IMG/VR virus record: IMGVR_UViG_3300027714_000084
Location: 1-28,680 of that record
Reading direction: 5' to 3' (one strand)
Source: a virus
Length of the DNA stretch: 28,680 nucleotides
Below the pieces are notes generated by a model. The model did not search any database. It saw nothing but the letters and a program-made list of their open reading frames with translations, and was not told the DNA's origin. Of this stretch, positions 23,210 through 28,680 are shown in pieces. The translations under genes were made by a program, and so were the position numbers. How positions within the stretch are numbered: the first letter of the stretch is position 1; each line of letters opens with the position of its first letter.

Positions 23210-23223
23210 TATTACTTTTTTTT
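23158..23223 (-). promoter_or_regulatory. Programmed -1 frameshift signal
   Basis: On the coding strand, eight A residues run into AAG, giving the slippery heptamer A-AAA-AAG (23221-23215) directly before TAA. A hairpin follows after about 13 nt: AGTTGC(T)GTGTGG at 23201-23189 pairs with CCACACGCAACT at 23169-23158, 12 bp with one bulged base. A -1 slip reads KKK-VI-MHRVAVW, joining the two chaperone frames into about 221 residues. Confidence 0.75.
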
Positions 23224-23475
23224 GTTTGGCTGTTTATACGCGTTATAAATTGCCATTAAGACTTCATCAATTTCATTATCATCTAGCGCACCCAAATCTT
23301 TTTCTGGATTGGTAAATGAGTAATTAAGTATCCAGTCTAGTACACTTAAAAAGTTTGATGTATTAATAGATCCTTTAACTGTTACAGCACCTACTTCTAG
23401 CTTGTGCAACTCTCTGCGTGATTTAAAACTAATGTCAGGTACATCAAATGTACCATGTTCTGTTTTTACTTTCAT
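23212..23475 (-). CDS. Tail assembly chaperone, G-like protein
   Basis: An 87-residue protein (MKVKTEHGTFDVPDISFKSR ... AIYNAYKQPNKKK). It has a short beta N-terminus, a helix (FLSVLDWILNYSF) and an acidic helical end, like small tail-assembly chaperones made in excess. It stops right after a slippery A run. It lies between the tail tube gene and the tape measure, as lambda G does. A minority of ribosomes should continue into the next frame to give the longer form. Confidence 0.8.
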   Translation of the reverse strand: MKVKTEHGTFDVPDISFKSRRELHKLEVGAVTVKGSINTSNFLSVLDWILNYSFTNPEKDLGALDDNEIDEVLMAIYNAYKQPNKKK

Positions 23476-23504
23476 GTTTCATCCTACGATGAAAATAGCG
23501 TGTA

Positions 23505-24485
23505 TTACGTGATCGTGATTGAAATTATTGAAGCTGTCTCGTTTGCAGCAAAAGCTCTAAAAGGTATACTTTGAAGCATAAAATTACCATTTTCTACAGT
23601 AGAATTATCAATCATTACATCTGGAAGCGTTAAAATAAAATCGTCACCTGAAGTAATAGAGATTCCAATGCCTGTGCTATCTCCTTTTAGGTGATCGGCT
23701 ATATCTTCAAGGGCATCATCTCTTTTTGCGACTAATGTTCCAGTTACTTCATATGGTCCTGGTTGGACATAACCAAATGGATTAAAATTAGATGTATCAA
23801 TATGATGAACTCTTTCTAAAGGTCTTGTAATATTAATTTCCCAAGAGCTTAATATTAATGCAACAGAATCTAATGTCGTAGTTGTAAGTGAGAAAATGTT
23901 TTTTACTCCGCCAGTATCTAGAACCTCAGAAGACGCAGCCAATGTATTTTCTATTGGTCTATATCCAGTAACAAATGTGGATTCTACAACCATTTCACCA
24001 CCATTAGAGTCTACTGCTTCTCGTAGAGTCATTGACGTGCAAAAACAACCTATCATTACTGAACTTATATTGCTTACATCTGAACCACCATTTTTAAATA
24101 ATAAAGTGACTGCATCTGTGGTATTAACACCATGCTTCATTACTCCTGTACTAGAAACAGGTGTTAGCGATGCTGCACTGGATCCTTCACTAAATAAAGA
24201 TAAACAAGATTTTAATACTGCGGTTGCCGTTCCACGCATCGTAAGTGTGACTTCATACATCATTGTATCTGGACGATGATGTCCTTGGCTTTGTAATTGA
24301 CCATATATACCATTTTTATTAGGACCTACATCTATTGTAGCACCTACATGTTGAATATTAAAATCTGTTACTTGTAAAAAATTCCAAGTGTCACTATTTG
24401 CATGAGCCGTTCCTAACCCAACATTGCTTGATGAACTACCAATAGCAACAGATATGTCTGTACGTGATTGAAAATTTGTAGCCAT
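23505..24485 (-). CDS. Major tail tube protein
   Basis: A 326-residue beta-rich protein with composition typical of tube proteins (MATNFQSRTDISVAIGSS, DVGPNKNGIYGQLQSQGHHR, YEVTLTMRGTATAVLK). It precedes the chaperone pair and tape measure, the standard place. At 326 residues it is longer than a bare tube subunit (about 150-250), and the C-terminal 120 residues (VHHIDTSNFNPFG onward) may be a second, Ig-like or tube-like domain. The short spacer to the next gene suggests one late operon. Confidence 0.8.
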   Translation of the reverse strand: MATNFQSRTDISVAIGSSSSNVGLGTAHANSDTWNFLQVTDFNIQHVGATIDVGPNKNGIYGQLQSQGHHRPDTMMYEVTLTMRGTATAVLKSCLSLFSEGSSAASLTPVSSTGVMKHGVNTTDAVTLLFKNGGSDVSNISSVMIGCFCTSMTLREAVDSNGGEMVVESTFVTGYRPIENTLAASSEVLDTGGVKNIFSLTTTTLDSVALILSSWEINITRPLERVHHIDTSNFNPFGYVQPGPYEVTGTLVAKRDDALEDIADHLKGDSTGIGISITSGDDFILTLPDVMIDNSTVENGNFMLQSIPFRAFAANETASIISITIT

Positions 24486-24673
24486 TACTTACCTTCCTTT
24501 GATTTCTTTTTTATATCTATCTTTTCAAGATGTTGTTTTAATTCTTTTGGCACAGATGTGATATCCACAGCAAGACCTTTCATTAAAAGTATATGCTTAT
24601 TATTGCTCCAATGAGCTTTAAAGTTTTCACTATCTTTCAAGTCAAAATATGATTTCTTTGCCTTATACATCAT
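24485..24673 (-). CDS. Small hypothetical tail protein
   Basis: A 62-residue basic protein (MMYKAKKSYFDLKDSENFKA, ending KKKSKEGK). It overlaps the tube gene's ATG by 1 nt and the tail-terminator gene by 4 nt. Small genes between tail completion and tube genes often encode tail-assembly helpers, but no family is recognised. Confidence 0.5.
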   Translation of the reverse strand: MMYKAKKSYFDLKDSENFKAHWSNNKHILLMKGLAVDITSVPKELKQHLEKIDIKKKSKEGK

Positions 24674-25101
24674 CCTATTATCTCCATTGCTGACACTACA
24701 GCAGTCATATTCGCGCGTAACAAGTCTGTATTGTCTTCATCACGCTCATATATAGTGTTTTCAATGACAGCATTATAAAATTGTCTTGTCCCTGATACAC
24801 TATAATTTCTGTTATTATAAATAAGTCTTTTCATTCTTTCCGCTACTAGTGAAATCTGTCGAAAACTTTCTTTTGTATAATTACCTGCGAAATCCACTTG
24901 GTAACTAATAAGGATTGTATAATTGCGTACCATTCCTGTATGAATTTCTTCGTTAAGATCATCCGATATAGGCTGTAATAAAAAACTTTGATTAGATTGA
25001 TGCTCATCATAAAAAATCTGTATACCAAATTCATTAGCAATAAGACTATGTAAATTATCAATAACTCGATCATAGATAACATTATTAAATGTAATGGGCA
25101 T
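24670..25101 (-). CDS. Tail terminator / tail completion protein
   Basis: A 143-residue protein with the alpha/beta layout of tail terminators (helix VIDNLHSLIANEFGIQIFYD, strand YTILISYQVDF, helix ISLVAERMKRLIYNN, strand FYNAVIENTIYERD). Its place between the head-tail connector and the tube gene is the standard one for gpU-like proteins that cap the tube. The family is inferred from synteny and secondary-structure pattern; no unique motif. Confidence 0.6.
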   Translation of the reverse strand: MPITFNNVIYDRVIDNLHSLIANEFGIQIFYDEHQSNQSFLLQPISDDLNEEIHTGMVRNYTILISYQVDFAGNYTKESFRQISLVAERMKRLIYNNRNYSVSGTRQFYNAVIENTIYERDEDNTDLLRANMTAVVSAMEIIG

Positions 25102-26072
25102 TATCTATATATCTGCCCACTGCGTACAGTTCCTATTTGTATTTCATCAGATTGGAAGGTAACAGACCACTCATCTGAAACAGTATATACGCCTGCTTGA
25201 AATCGTATAGATGCGCCATATGCAAGTGACTGGTAATCACCATTCATCGTTTCTGCATCCACTGACTTGTGACGTTTTAATCCTGTATCATTTTTTGTGA
25301 AGACATCGTATTTAACTGTAGAAGCAGTTCCAGGTGCAAAAGTACCTGCACTACTAATAATAACGCGCACTTCATCATAATCAGTGCTTGGTGGTCCATC
25401 CATTTTTACGTCTTCAATATAACCAGTGCTATTTGCATTCACACTCACTTCTCTAATAACGCCAGACTCAGATCTAAAACTAGTCTCATTCCACATCACG
25501 TACTCACGCGATTTTAATTTAGTTAGCATACCATCATCACCTAATACTTGCTCTTCAAGTAGAAGTGATTGTTGCATATCCTGACTGCGCACTAAATCAG
25601 CGCAGGCTAATAGTGCATTGCATCGTATGATAATAAAGTCATATGGCCTACCTGATGCTCCTTGATAATTACTATTACCACGTTTGTAGACAGGTCTATT
25701 TAAATAACTGCGCATATGATCGGCTTGCTCTTTTACAACTCGTGTTTTTAAATCTTCCCAATCTTGTCCTGCTTCACATACACTAGAATTAAATGCGCTA
25801 ATAGAACTAGAAGCTAAAAAGACATCTACAAAATCAGATGCTTCATTGTATTTAAATTCATTGTCTGCATTTGGTGTGTCAGAAACTTTGGTTAATTCTA
25901 AGCCATCTTTATATAGATTTTCAATGTAACCAGTATTATGTAATCGATATAAATTGCTTGATGGAACTGTCCAGTTTGAAATTAATACACGTTTACGATC
26001 ATAGCGATCTATATCACTAACAATTGCTTGTAAATCGGTTGTTATATTACAGAATGCGGTTAAGTAACTCAT
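25101..26072 (-). CDS. Head-tail connector protein
   Basis: A 323-residue protein. The first 160 residues are helical and resemble gp36/DUF1320-type connector subunits: MSYLTAFCNITTDLQAIVSD, then EASDFVDVFLASSSISAFNS, then PYDFIIIRCNALLACADLVR. The remainder is beta-rich (REVSVNANSTGYIEDVK, DEVRVIISSAGTF) and may be an added domain reaching outwards. It lies one nt from the tail-terminator gene. The DUF1320 likeness is from memory of the pattern, so I keep moderate confidence. Confidence 0.6.
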   Translation of the reverse strand: MSYLTAFCNITTDLQAIVSDIDRYDRKRVLISNWTVPSSNLYRLHNTGYIENLYKDGLELTKVSDTPNADNEFKYNEASDFVDVFLASSSISAFNSSVCEAGQDWEDLKTRVVKEQADHMRSYLNRPVYKRGNSNYQGASGRPYDFIIIRCNALLACADLVRSQDMQQSLLLEEQVLGDDGMLTKLKSREYVMWNETSFRSESGVIREVSVNANSTGYIEDVKMDGPPSTDYDEVRVIISSAGTFAPGTASTVKYDVFTKNDTGLKRHKSVDAETMNGDYQSLAYGASIRFQAGVYTVSDEWSVTFQSDEIQIGTVRSGQIYR

Positions 26073-26266
26073 GCTTTTGCTATCTCATTAGTTATACTAC
26101 TAGTAGGTAAAATGGTTACATCAGGAACATCTGCGCATATAATTAACGCAATTATCGCTCCTAAAACCATATCTATGTCTGTGCGAGGATCTTCTAATTT
26201 TTTAGATAATTCTTTTAATTCATGCATTAAATTAATGAGGTTTTCTATTTTTTCAGAATCATCCAT
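26069..26266 (-). CDS. Small helical hypothetical protein
   Basis: A 65-residue protein with an acidic N-terminal coiled coil (MDDSEKIENLINLMHELKEL) and a hydrophobic stretch MVLGAIIALIICADVPDV (residues about 33-50) that might be a membrane segment. It overlaps the lysozyme gene by 8 nt and the connector gene by 4 nt. Lying next to the lysozyme it could be a holin-like accessory or a virion protein. Confidence 0.5.
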   Translation of the reverse strand: MDDSEKIENLINLMHELKELSKKLEDPRTDIDMVLGAIIALIICADVPDVTILPTSSITNEIAKA

Positions 26267-26735
26267 ATTTTTGTACTATCTCACAATATTTTTCTGGAGT
26301 ACCAGCACCTTTTGCGGTATTGTAATATTGCTTCCATTGTTTGGATTGATCTTCTAATGTTCTAGGTAGTTTTTTTGGTATTCTACGTAAATGCAATCTG
26401 CAAAACACTATTTGAGCTGCAAGATTAGTTGTTAAAATATATTCCCAATCTTTTTCTACTGGAGCAGTAAAATGTGACCAATCTAAGTAACAAGCCTTAG
26501 CAACTTTTTTCATTAAATCTTCTCGATACTGCAAATAATTTTGGATAATGTCTACACCAACCCAAGGTTCACACTGATATACTCCGCGTGCAGGTCCTTT
26601 AATTTGTTTTAAGTAAATATATTTTGATTCTACTAAGCCAATATTATACACAAACTCTGCCGCTTCAGGAGAATATAAATCTATCTTCTGTAAAACACGT
26701 TTAATCAGGCCTTGCATTTGTTCTTGATGTATCAT
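26259..26735 (-). CDS. Endolysin / SLT-type lysozyme-like protein
   Basis: A 158-residue protein. VESKYIYLKQIKGPARGVYQ (residues 35-54) followed by CEPW is a lysozyme/transglycosylase-type active-site region, with E36 as candidate catalytic Glu and the Q-x-E-P segment near the cleft. The C-terminal part (LTTNLAAQIVFCRLHLRRIP, then WKQYYNTAKGAGTPEKYCEI) is typical of the small marine-phage lysozymes I know. It cleaves peptidoglycan at lysis. No signal peptide, so it needs a holin. It starts on the stop of a 27-residue basic peptide. Confidence 0.75.
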   Translation of the reverse strand: MIHQEQMQGLIKRVLQKIDLYSPEAAEFVYNIGLVESKYIYLKQIKGPARGVYQCEPWVGVDIIQNYLQYREDLMKKVAKACYLDWSHFTAPVEKDWEYILTTNLAAQIVFCRLHLRRIPKKLPRTLEDQSKQWKQYYNTAKGAGTPEKYCEIVQKYG

Positions 26736-26815
26736 TTTCTTTTCATCTTACGACTAACTTTTTTCTTCTTTACTTTAACTTTTTTAGATTTATTTTTTCC
26801 GTAGTTATATGGCAT
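26732..26815 (-). CDS. Lys-rich micropeptide (27 aa)
   Basis: The frame MPYNYGKNKSKKVKVKKKKV followed by SRKMKRK is 27 residues with over half Lys or Arg. It has a strong ribosome site (AGGAGATCATA before ATG), and its stop overlaps the lysozyme ATG as ATGA. Similar tiny basic peptides occur in structural regions of marine phages. DNA or RNA binding inside the head, or simply coupling the lysozyme's translation, are both possible. Confidence 0.6.
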   Translation of the reverse strand: MPYNYGKNKSKKVKVKKKKVSRKMKRK

Positions 26816-26867
26816 TATGATCTCCTAATTTGGTTAAATATTGTTGTTTTGAAACTAGCACTTTTAT

Positions 26868-27047
26868 TTATTTTCCCACTTTTTTTATTGCGTTGGAATG
26901 AGACTGACTAAAAGTTTTTCCATTCCGCATAGCACTGACCATAGAACGTAAATGCTTTGCAGTGTGATGCCGAGCGTGTTTACGCATTGCGCTGACTTGC
27001 CGTTTACTAATACCTGTAATACTGATACCTTTGACTTTCATTACCAT
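26868..27047 (-). CDS. Small basic hypothetical protein (59 aa)
   Basis: A 59-residue frame starting MVMKVKGISITGISKRQVSA, rich in Lys, Arg and His, with KHARHHTAKHLRS in the middle. AAGG lies just before ATG 27047; ATG 27041, on the stop of the previous gene, is the other option. The Ser/Lys/His helix resembles a short DNA-binding or structural peptide. I do not recognise a family. Confidence 0.6.
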   Translation of the reverse strand: MVMKVKGISITGISKRQVSAMRKHARHHTAKHLRSMVSAMRNGKTFSQSHSNAIKKVGK

Positions 27048-27325
27048 TTTACCTTATTAGACCAAAATTTAGCTGAAAATTTATTTGTAGTTCTACCATG
27101 TCGCGCATAATACGCAGTTCTTCTTGCTCTTTGTGACTTGCTTTTAGGACTCTTACCTGCGCCACGTACACCTTGTTGCCCAAACCTAACTACTTTGTAT
27201 TGACCACTCCTGGAAGCCATAACAACATGGCTTTTTGTTTTATGACTTGGTGTGCGCTTTGGTCTATTTACTCCACGTAGACCTAGTCTGCGCATTGTAG
27301 ATTGAACTCGTACAGGTACTGCCAT
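27041..27325 (-). CDS. Basic RFGQQGV/VKW-motif protein (DUF6321-like)
   Basis: A 94-residue, strongly basic protein. After MAVPVRVQSTMRRLGLRGVN comes a Ser/His/Lys-rich section, then KVVRFGQQGVRGAGKSPKSK (44-63), then AYYARHGRTTNKFSAKFWSN and the C-terminal VKW. The FGQQGV...ARHG...AxxW...VKW pattern is, as I recall, an unnamed-function domain widespread in marine phages. It is probably a DNA-associated virion protein, a guess from its charge. It overlaps both neighbours by 1-7 nt. Confidence 0.65.
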   Translation of the reverse strand: MAVPVRVQSTMRRLGLRGVNRPKRTPSHKTKSHVVMASRSGQYKVVRFGQQGVRGAGKSPKSKSQRARRTAYYARHGRTTNKFSAKFWSNKVKW

Positions 27326-27555
27326 TACTTTTTACTTTTTATTAAACCTGTTACCATAGATTGCATTATTCCAATTATTGAAAGAAAGAACGCACCTTCT
27401 TTTTCTTCTCTGACAAAAGGAATATCATACTTGTCATTTAGTTTTTGAGCAAGGTCTTCAGCAAAAGCTTCTGACTCAATTTTATTCATGACTTCTTTTT
27501 CTATTTTGTCTGCTTGTTCCTCTGCTAGTTTAACTAACATTCCTTTAATATTCAT
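27325..27555 (-). CDS. Amphipathic hypothetical protein
   Basis: A 76-residue protein with an acidic helical N-terminus (EEQADKIEKEVMNKIESEAF) and a hydrophobic C-terminal stretch (GAFFLSIIGIMQSMVTGLIK, residues about 54-73). It may be a membrane-binding or holin-associated protein, as the genes directly upstream are also membrane proteins. Not recognised as any family. Confidence 0.5.
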   Translation of the reverse strand: MNIKGMLVKLAEEQADKIEKEVMNKIESEAFAEDLAQKLNDKYDIPFVREEKEGAFFLSIIGIMQSMVTGLIKSKK

Positions 27556-27702
27556 TTATGATTCCTTTGTTTTTTTAATTTTATGATACAAGTAAACAAT
27601 GTTCATTAAAGCTATAATGATACCTAACGTATAAGGAAGTAAATCCATAAACACTATTGCCATTGAACCAAAACTACTTGTTGAAACTTTTAAACTATCC
27701 AC
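27556..27702 (-). CDS. Single-TM miniprotein, holin candidate
   Basis: A 48-residue frame from GTG 27702 behind GGAGGTAGTC, the best ribosome site in this cassette. A long hydrophobic segment, MAIVFMDLLPYTLGIIIALM (about 14-33) continuing NIVYLY, is followed by KIKKTKES. The start overlaps the end of the upstream gene by 8 nt, and its stop abuts the next ATG. Size, membrane segment and charged C-terminus fit a small holin or pinholin; a phage membrane protein of other use is possible. Confidence 0.55.
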   Translation of the reverse strand: MDSLKVSTSSFGSMAIVFMDLLPYTLGIIIALMNIVYLYHKIKKTKES

Positions 27703-28009
27703 GACTACCTCCATTAATTCTACCAGAAAGGTAGCTTATCTTGTCTGACATGTCGTTAACTTCCTTCATTAAATCTTCATTCCTTCTATCTCTTGTCTCA
27801 TCTGATTTGTTCCACCTATCAACAAGTTTAATTAAAATACCTTCCATGTTCTCTAGAGTTTCCGATTGCCCTTTGTTTTCTATTTCTAAATCTTTTAATG
27901 TCTCTTGTTGCTTAGTAGACTTCTGACTTAGAGTTATTACCAGATACACAAACATAACCCCTACAACACCTATCATTCCAGCTTCTGCGTATACAGCTAA
28001 AAAATCCAT
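27695..28009 (-). CDS. TM plus coiled-coil protein, holin/lysis candidate
   Basis: A 104-residue protein. Residues about 8-28 (AEAGMIGVVGVMFVYLVITL) form a membrane helix. The rest is a charged coiled coil (QQETLKDLEIENKGQSETLE, KEVNDMSDKISYLSGRI). This layout recalls BhlA/XhlA-type holin-associated proteins. Its start overlaps the preceding gene's stop by 1 nt. Confidence 0.6.
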   Translation of the reverse strand: MDFLAVYAEAGMIGVVGVMFVYLVITLSQKSTKQQETLKDLEIENKGQSETLENMEGILIKLVDRWNKSDETRDRRNEDLMKEVNDMSDKISYLSGRINGGSRG

Positions 28010-28326
28010 TACTTCTTTCTCCGCTTACCCCAACTCATCGGGTTTAGATTAATCTCCTTTTCATAAAACTTTACTTTCTCTGCCAACTCTTCTCGTTCAG
28101 ACCGTTCTTCCACGATGTGTTTATCAAGTAGACTCCCAATGTTGTCATTAGCAGCAAGAACTTTATCTTCAAGGCTTCTAATCCTTGATTCAATTTGCCA
28201 GTAACCATAAACAATTCCTCCAGTTAAAACGCATAGTTGCATAAGCCATTTAAAATTAATAGTAATAGCCATGCTATCACCAACAACTTCACTCTTATAA
28301 CTCCTAGCTCCATTATTCTCACTCAT
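28009..28326 (-). CDS. TM plus coiled-coil protein, spanin-like candidate
   Basis: I choose ATG 28326 (MSENNGARSYKSEVV) because AGGAAGAA precedes it and its ATGA overlaps the previous stop; a longer frame opens at 28347. The 105-residue product has one hydrophobic segment (WLMQLCVLTGGIVYGYW, about residues 27-43) and a periplasmic-type coiled coil (QIESRIRSLEDKVLAANDNI, then EERSEREELAEKVKFYEKEI). Next to a small lipoprotein gene it could be the inner-membrane part of a spanin pair, although the usual gene order is the reverse. Confidence 0.5.
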   Translation of the reverse strand: MSENNGARSYKSEVVGDSMAITINFKWLMQLCVLTGGIVYGYWQIESRIRSLEDKVLAANDNIGSLLDKHIVEERSEREELAEKVKFYEKEINLNPMSWGKRRKK

Positions 28327-28550
28327 TTCTTCCTTACAATTTCCCATTGTCTATGGTCTACACACCAAGAATTTTCTTCTAAGTAAGCAGGTTTTTCGTA
28401 ATGATGTATTGTAGAGTCTTGGTCTACGACAACCATAAAGGAAGTGTCTTCAGGAGTAAGTTGTAGGTTACCTACGCTCCACCCTTGAGAACAATTACTT
28501 AGAATAAGTGTAGTAAACATTAAGATTATAACTTGTGCTAACATTTTCAT
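28323..28550 (-). CDS. Small lipoprotein
   Basis: A 75-residue protein with a typical lipoprotein signal: MKMLAQVIILMFTTLILSNC, where the lipobox is L-S-N-C20. The mature part (SQGWSVGNLQLTPEDTSFMV) is short and soluble. Together with the TM/coiled-coil gene that follows through an ATGA overlap, it could act as an outer-membrane spanin or as a superinfection-exclusion lipoprotein. No ribosome site is near the ATG. A 33-residue basic frame at 28495-28596 (MKYKKLKLKKAIKKQ) overlaps the start in another frame and may couple translation. Confidence 0.55.
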   Translation of the reverse strand: MKMLAQVIILMFTTLILSNCSQGWSVGNLQLTPEDTSFMVVVDQDSTIHHYEKPAYLEENSWCVDHRQWEIVRKK

Positions 28551-28592
28551 TTTGTTTTTTTATTGCCTTTTTTAATTTTAGTTTTTTATATT

Positions 28593-28680
28593 TCATAGTA
28601 CCATCCATAGAGCCATCCCAGTTTCTACCACAATGTCAGCCATAGTATTGTAAGCCCACTTCTTCTTAGTACCATAAGGC
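28593..28680 (-). CDS. Partial hypothetical protein, N-terminus off window
   Basis: An open frame enters from the right edge and ends at TGA 28593. The visible 28 residues are PYGTKKKWAYNTMADIVVET followed by GMALWMVL. The hydrophobic end could be a membrane segment. The stop overlaps an ATG (ATGA) that opens a 33-residue basic frame. Little can be said without the missing part. Confidence 0.45.
   Translation of the reverse strand, partial: PYGTKKKWAYNTMADIVVETGMALWMVL

Noticed and set aside
1-28680. CRISPR array, rRNA, tRNA, insertion sequence
   Set aside because: Read for regular repeats, tRNA arms and transposase motifs; none seen.

Overview
The window is part of the genome of a tailed double-stranded DNA phage. 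The long tape-measure and tail genes, and the absence of any contractile sheath gene, suggest a siphovirus. The DNA is AT-rich, genes abut or overlap by 1, 4 or 8 bases, and AGGAG-type ribosome sites are common. Several proteins (the basic RFGQQGV/VKW protein, the Lys-rich peptide, the SLT-like lysozyme, the LamG-bearing tail protein) resemble types I associate with uncultured marine phages, so a marine Gram-negative host is my inference. I see no integrase, tRNA gene or CRISPR array.

Layout. (1) Positions 1-8255, minus strand: packaging and head genes read right to left. They are an HTH/sigma-4-like protein, small terminase, large terminase, portal, Mu-F-like minor head protein, gpG-like protein, scaffold and major capsid protein. 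Small zinc or structural proteins follow, then a fibre-like protein that runs off the left edge. (2) Positions 8256-8529: a divergent control region. (3) Positions 8530-9850, plus strand: a short operon with a two-TM miniprotein, a GP88-family protein and a small hypothetical protein, closed by a strong terminator. (4) Positions 9850-10245: a second control region that shares two sequence blocks with the first and may encode a roughly 200-nt minus-strand RNA. (5) Positions 16847-10246, minus strand: the replication operon, with a Cro/CI-type regulator, SSB, four PD-(D/E)XK-fold proteins, a DUF1599-like protein, a cytosine-methyltransferase remnant and a TOPRIM primase-helicase. (6) Positions 28680-16904, minus strand: membrane/lysis proteins, basic miniproteins, lysozyme, head-tail connectors, tail tube, tail chaperones, tape measure, a LamG-bearing tail hub and a distal tail protein. 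If the genome is circular or terminally redundant, the left and right edges probably lie close together.

Two recoding signals stand out. The large terminase gene is interrupted between Walker A and Walker B by 30 nt carrying two in-frame stop codons. The layout resembles the translational bypass of T4 gene 60: matched GGU codons on both sides, a stop codon directly after the first GGU, and an 8-bp GNRA-capped hairpin that begins at that codon. Removing the 30 nt restores an exact terminase motif (SLIGDG-VDYLIIDEAA). Separately, the tail-chaperone genes upstream of the tape measure carry an A-AAA-AAG slippery site followed by a 12-bp hairpin, which predicts a lambda G/GT-type -1 frameshift.
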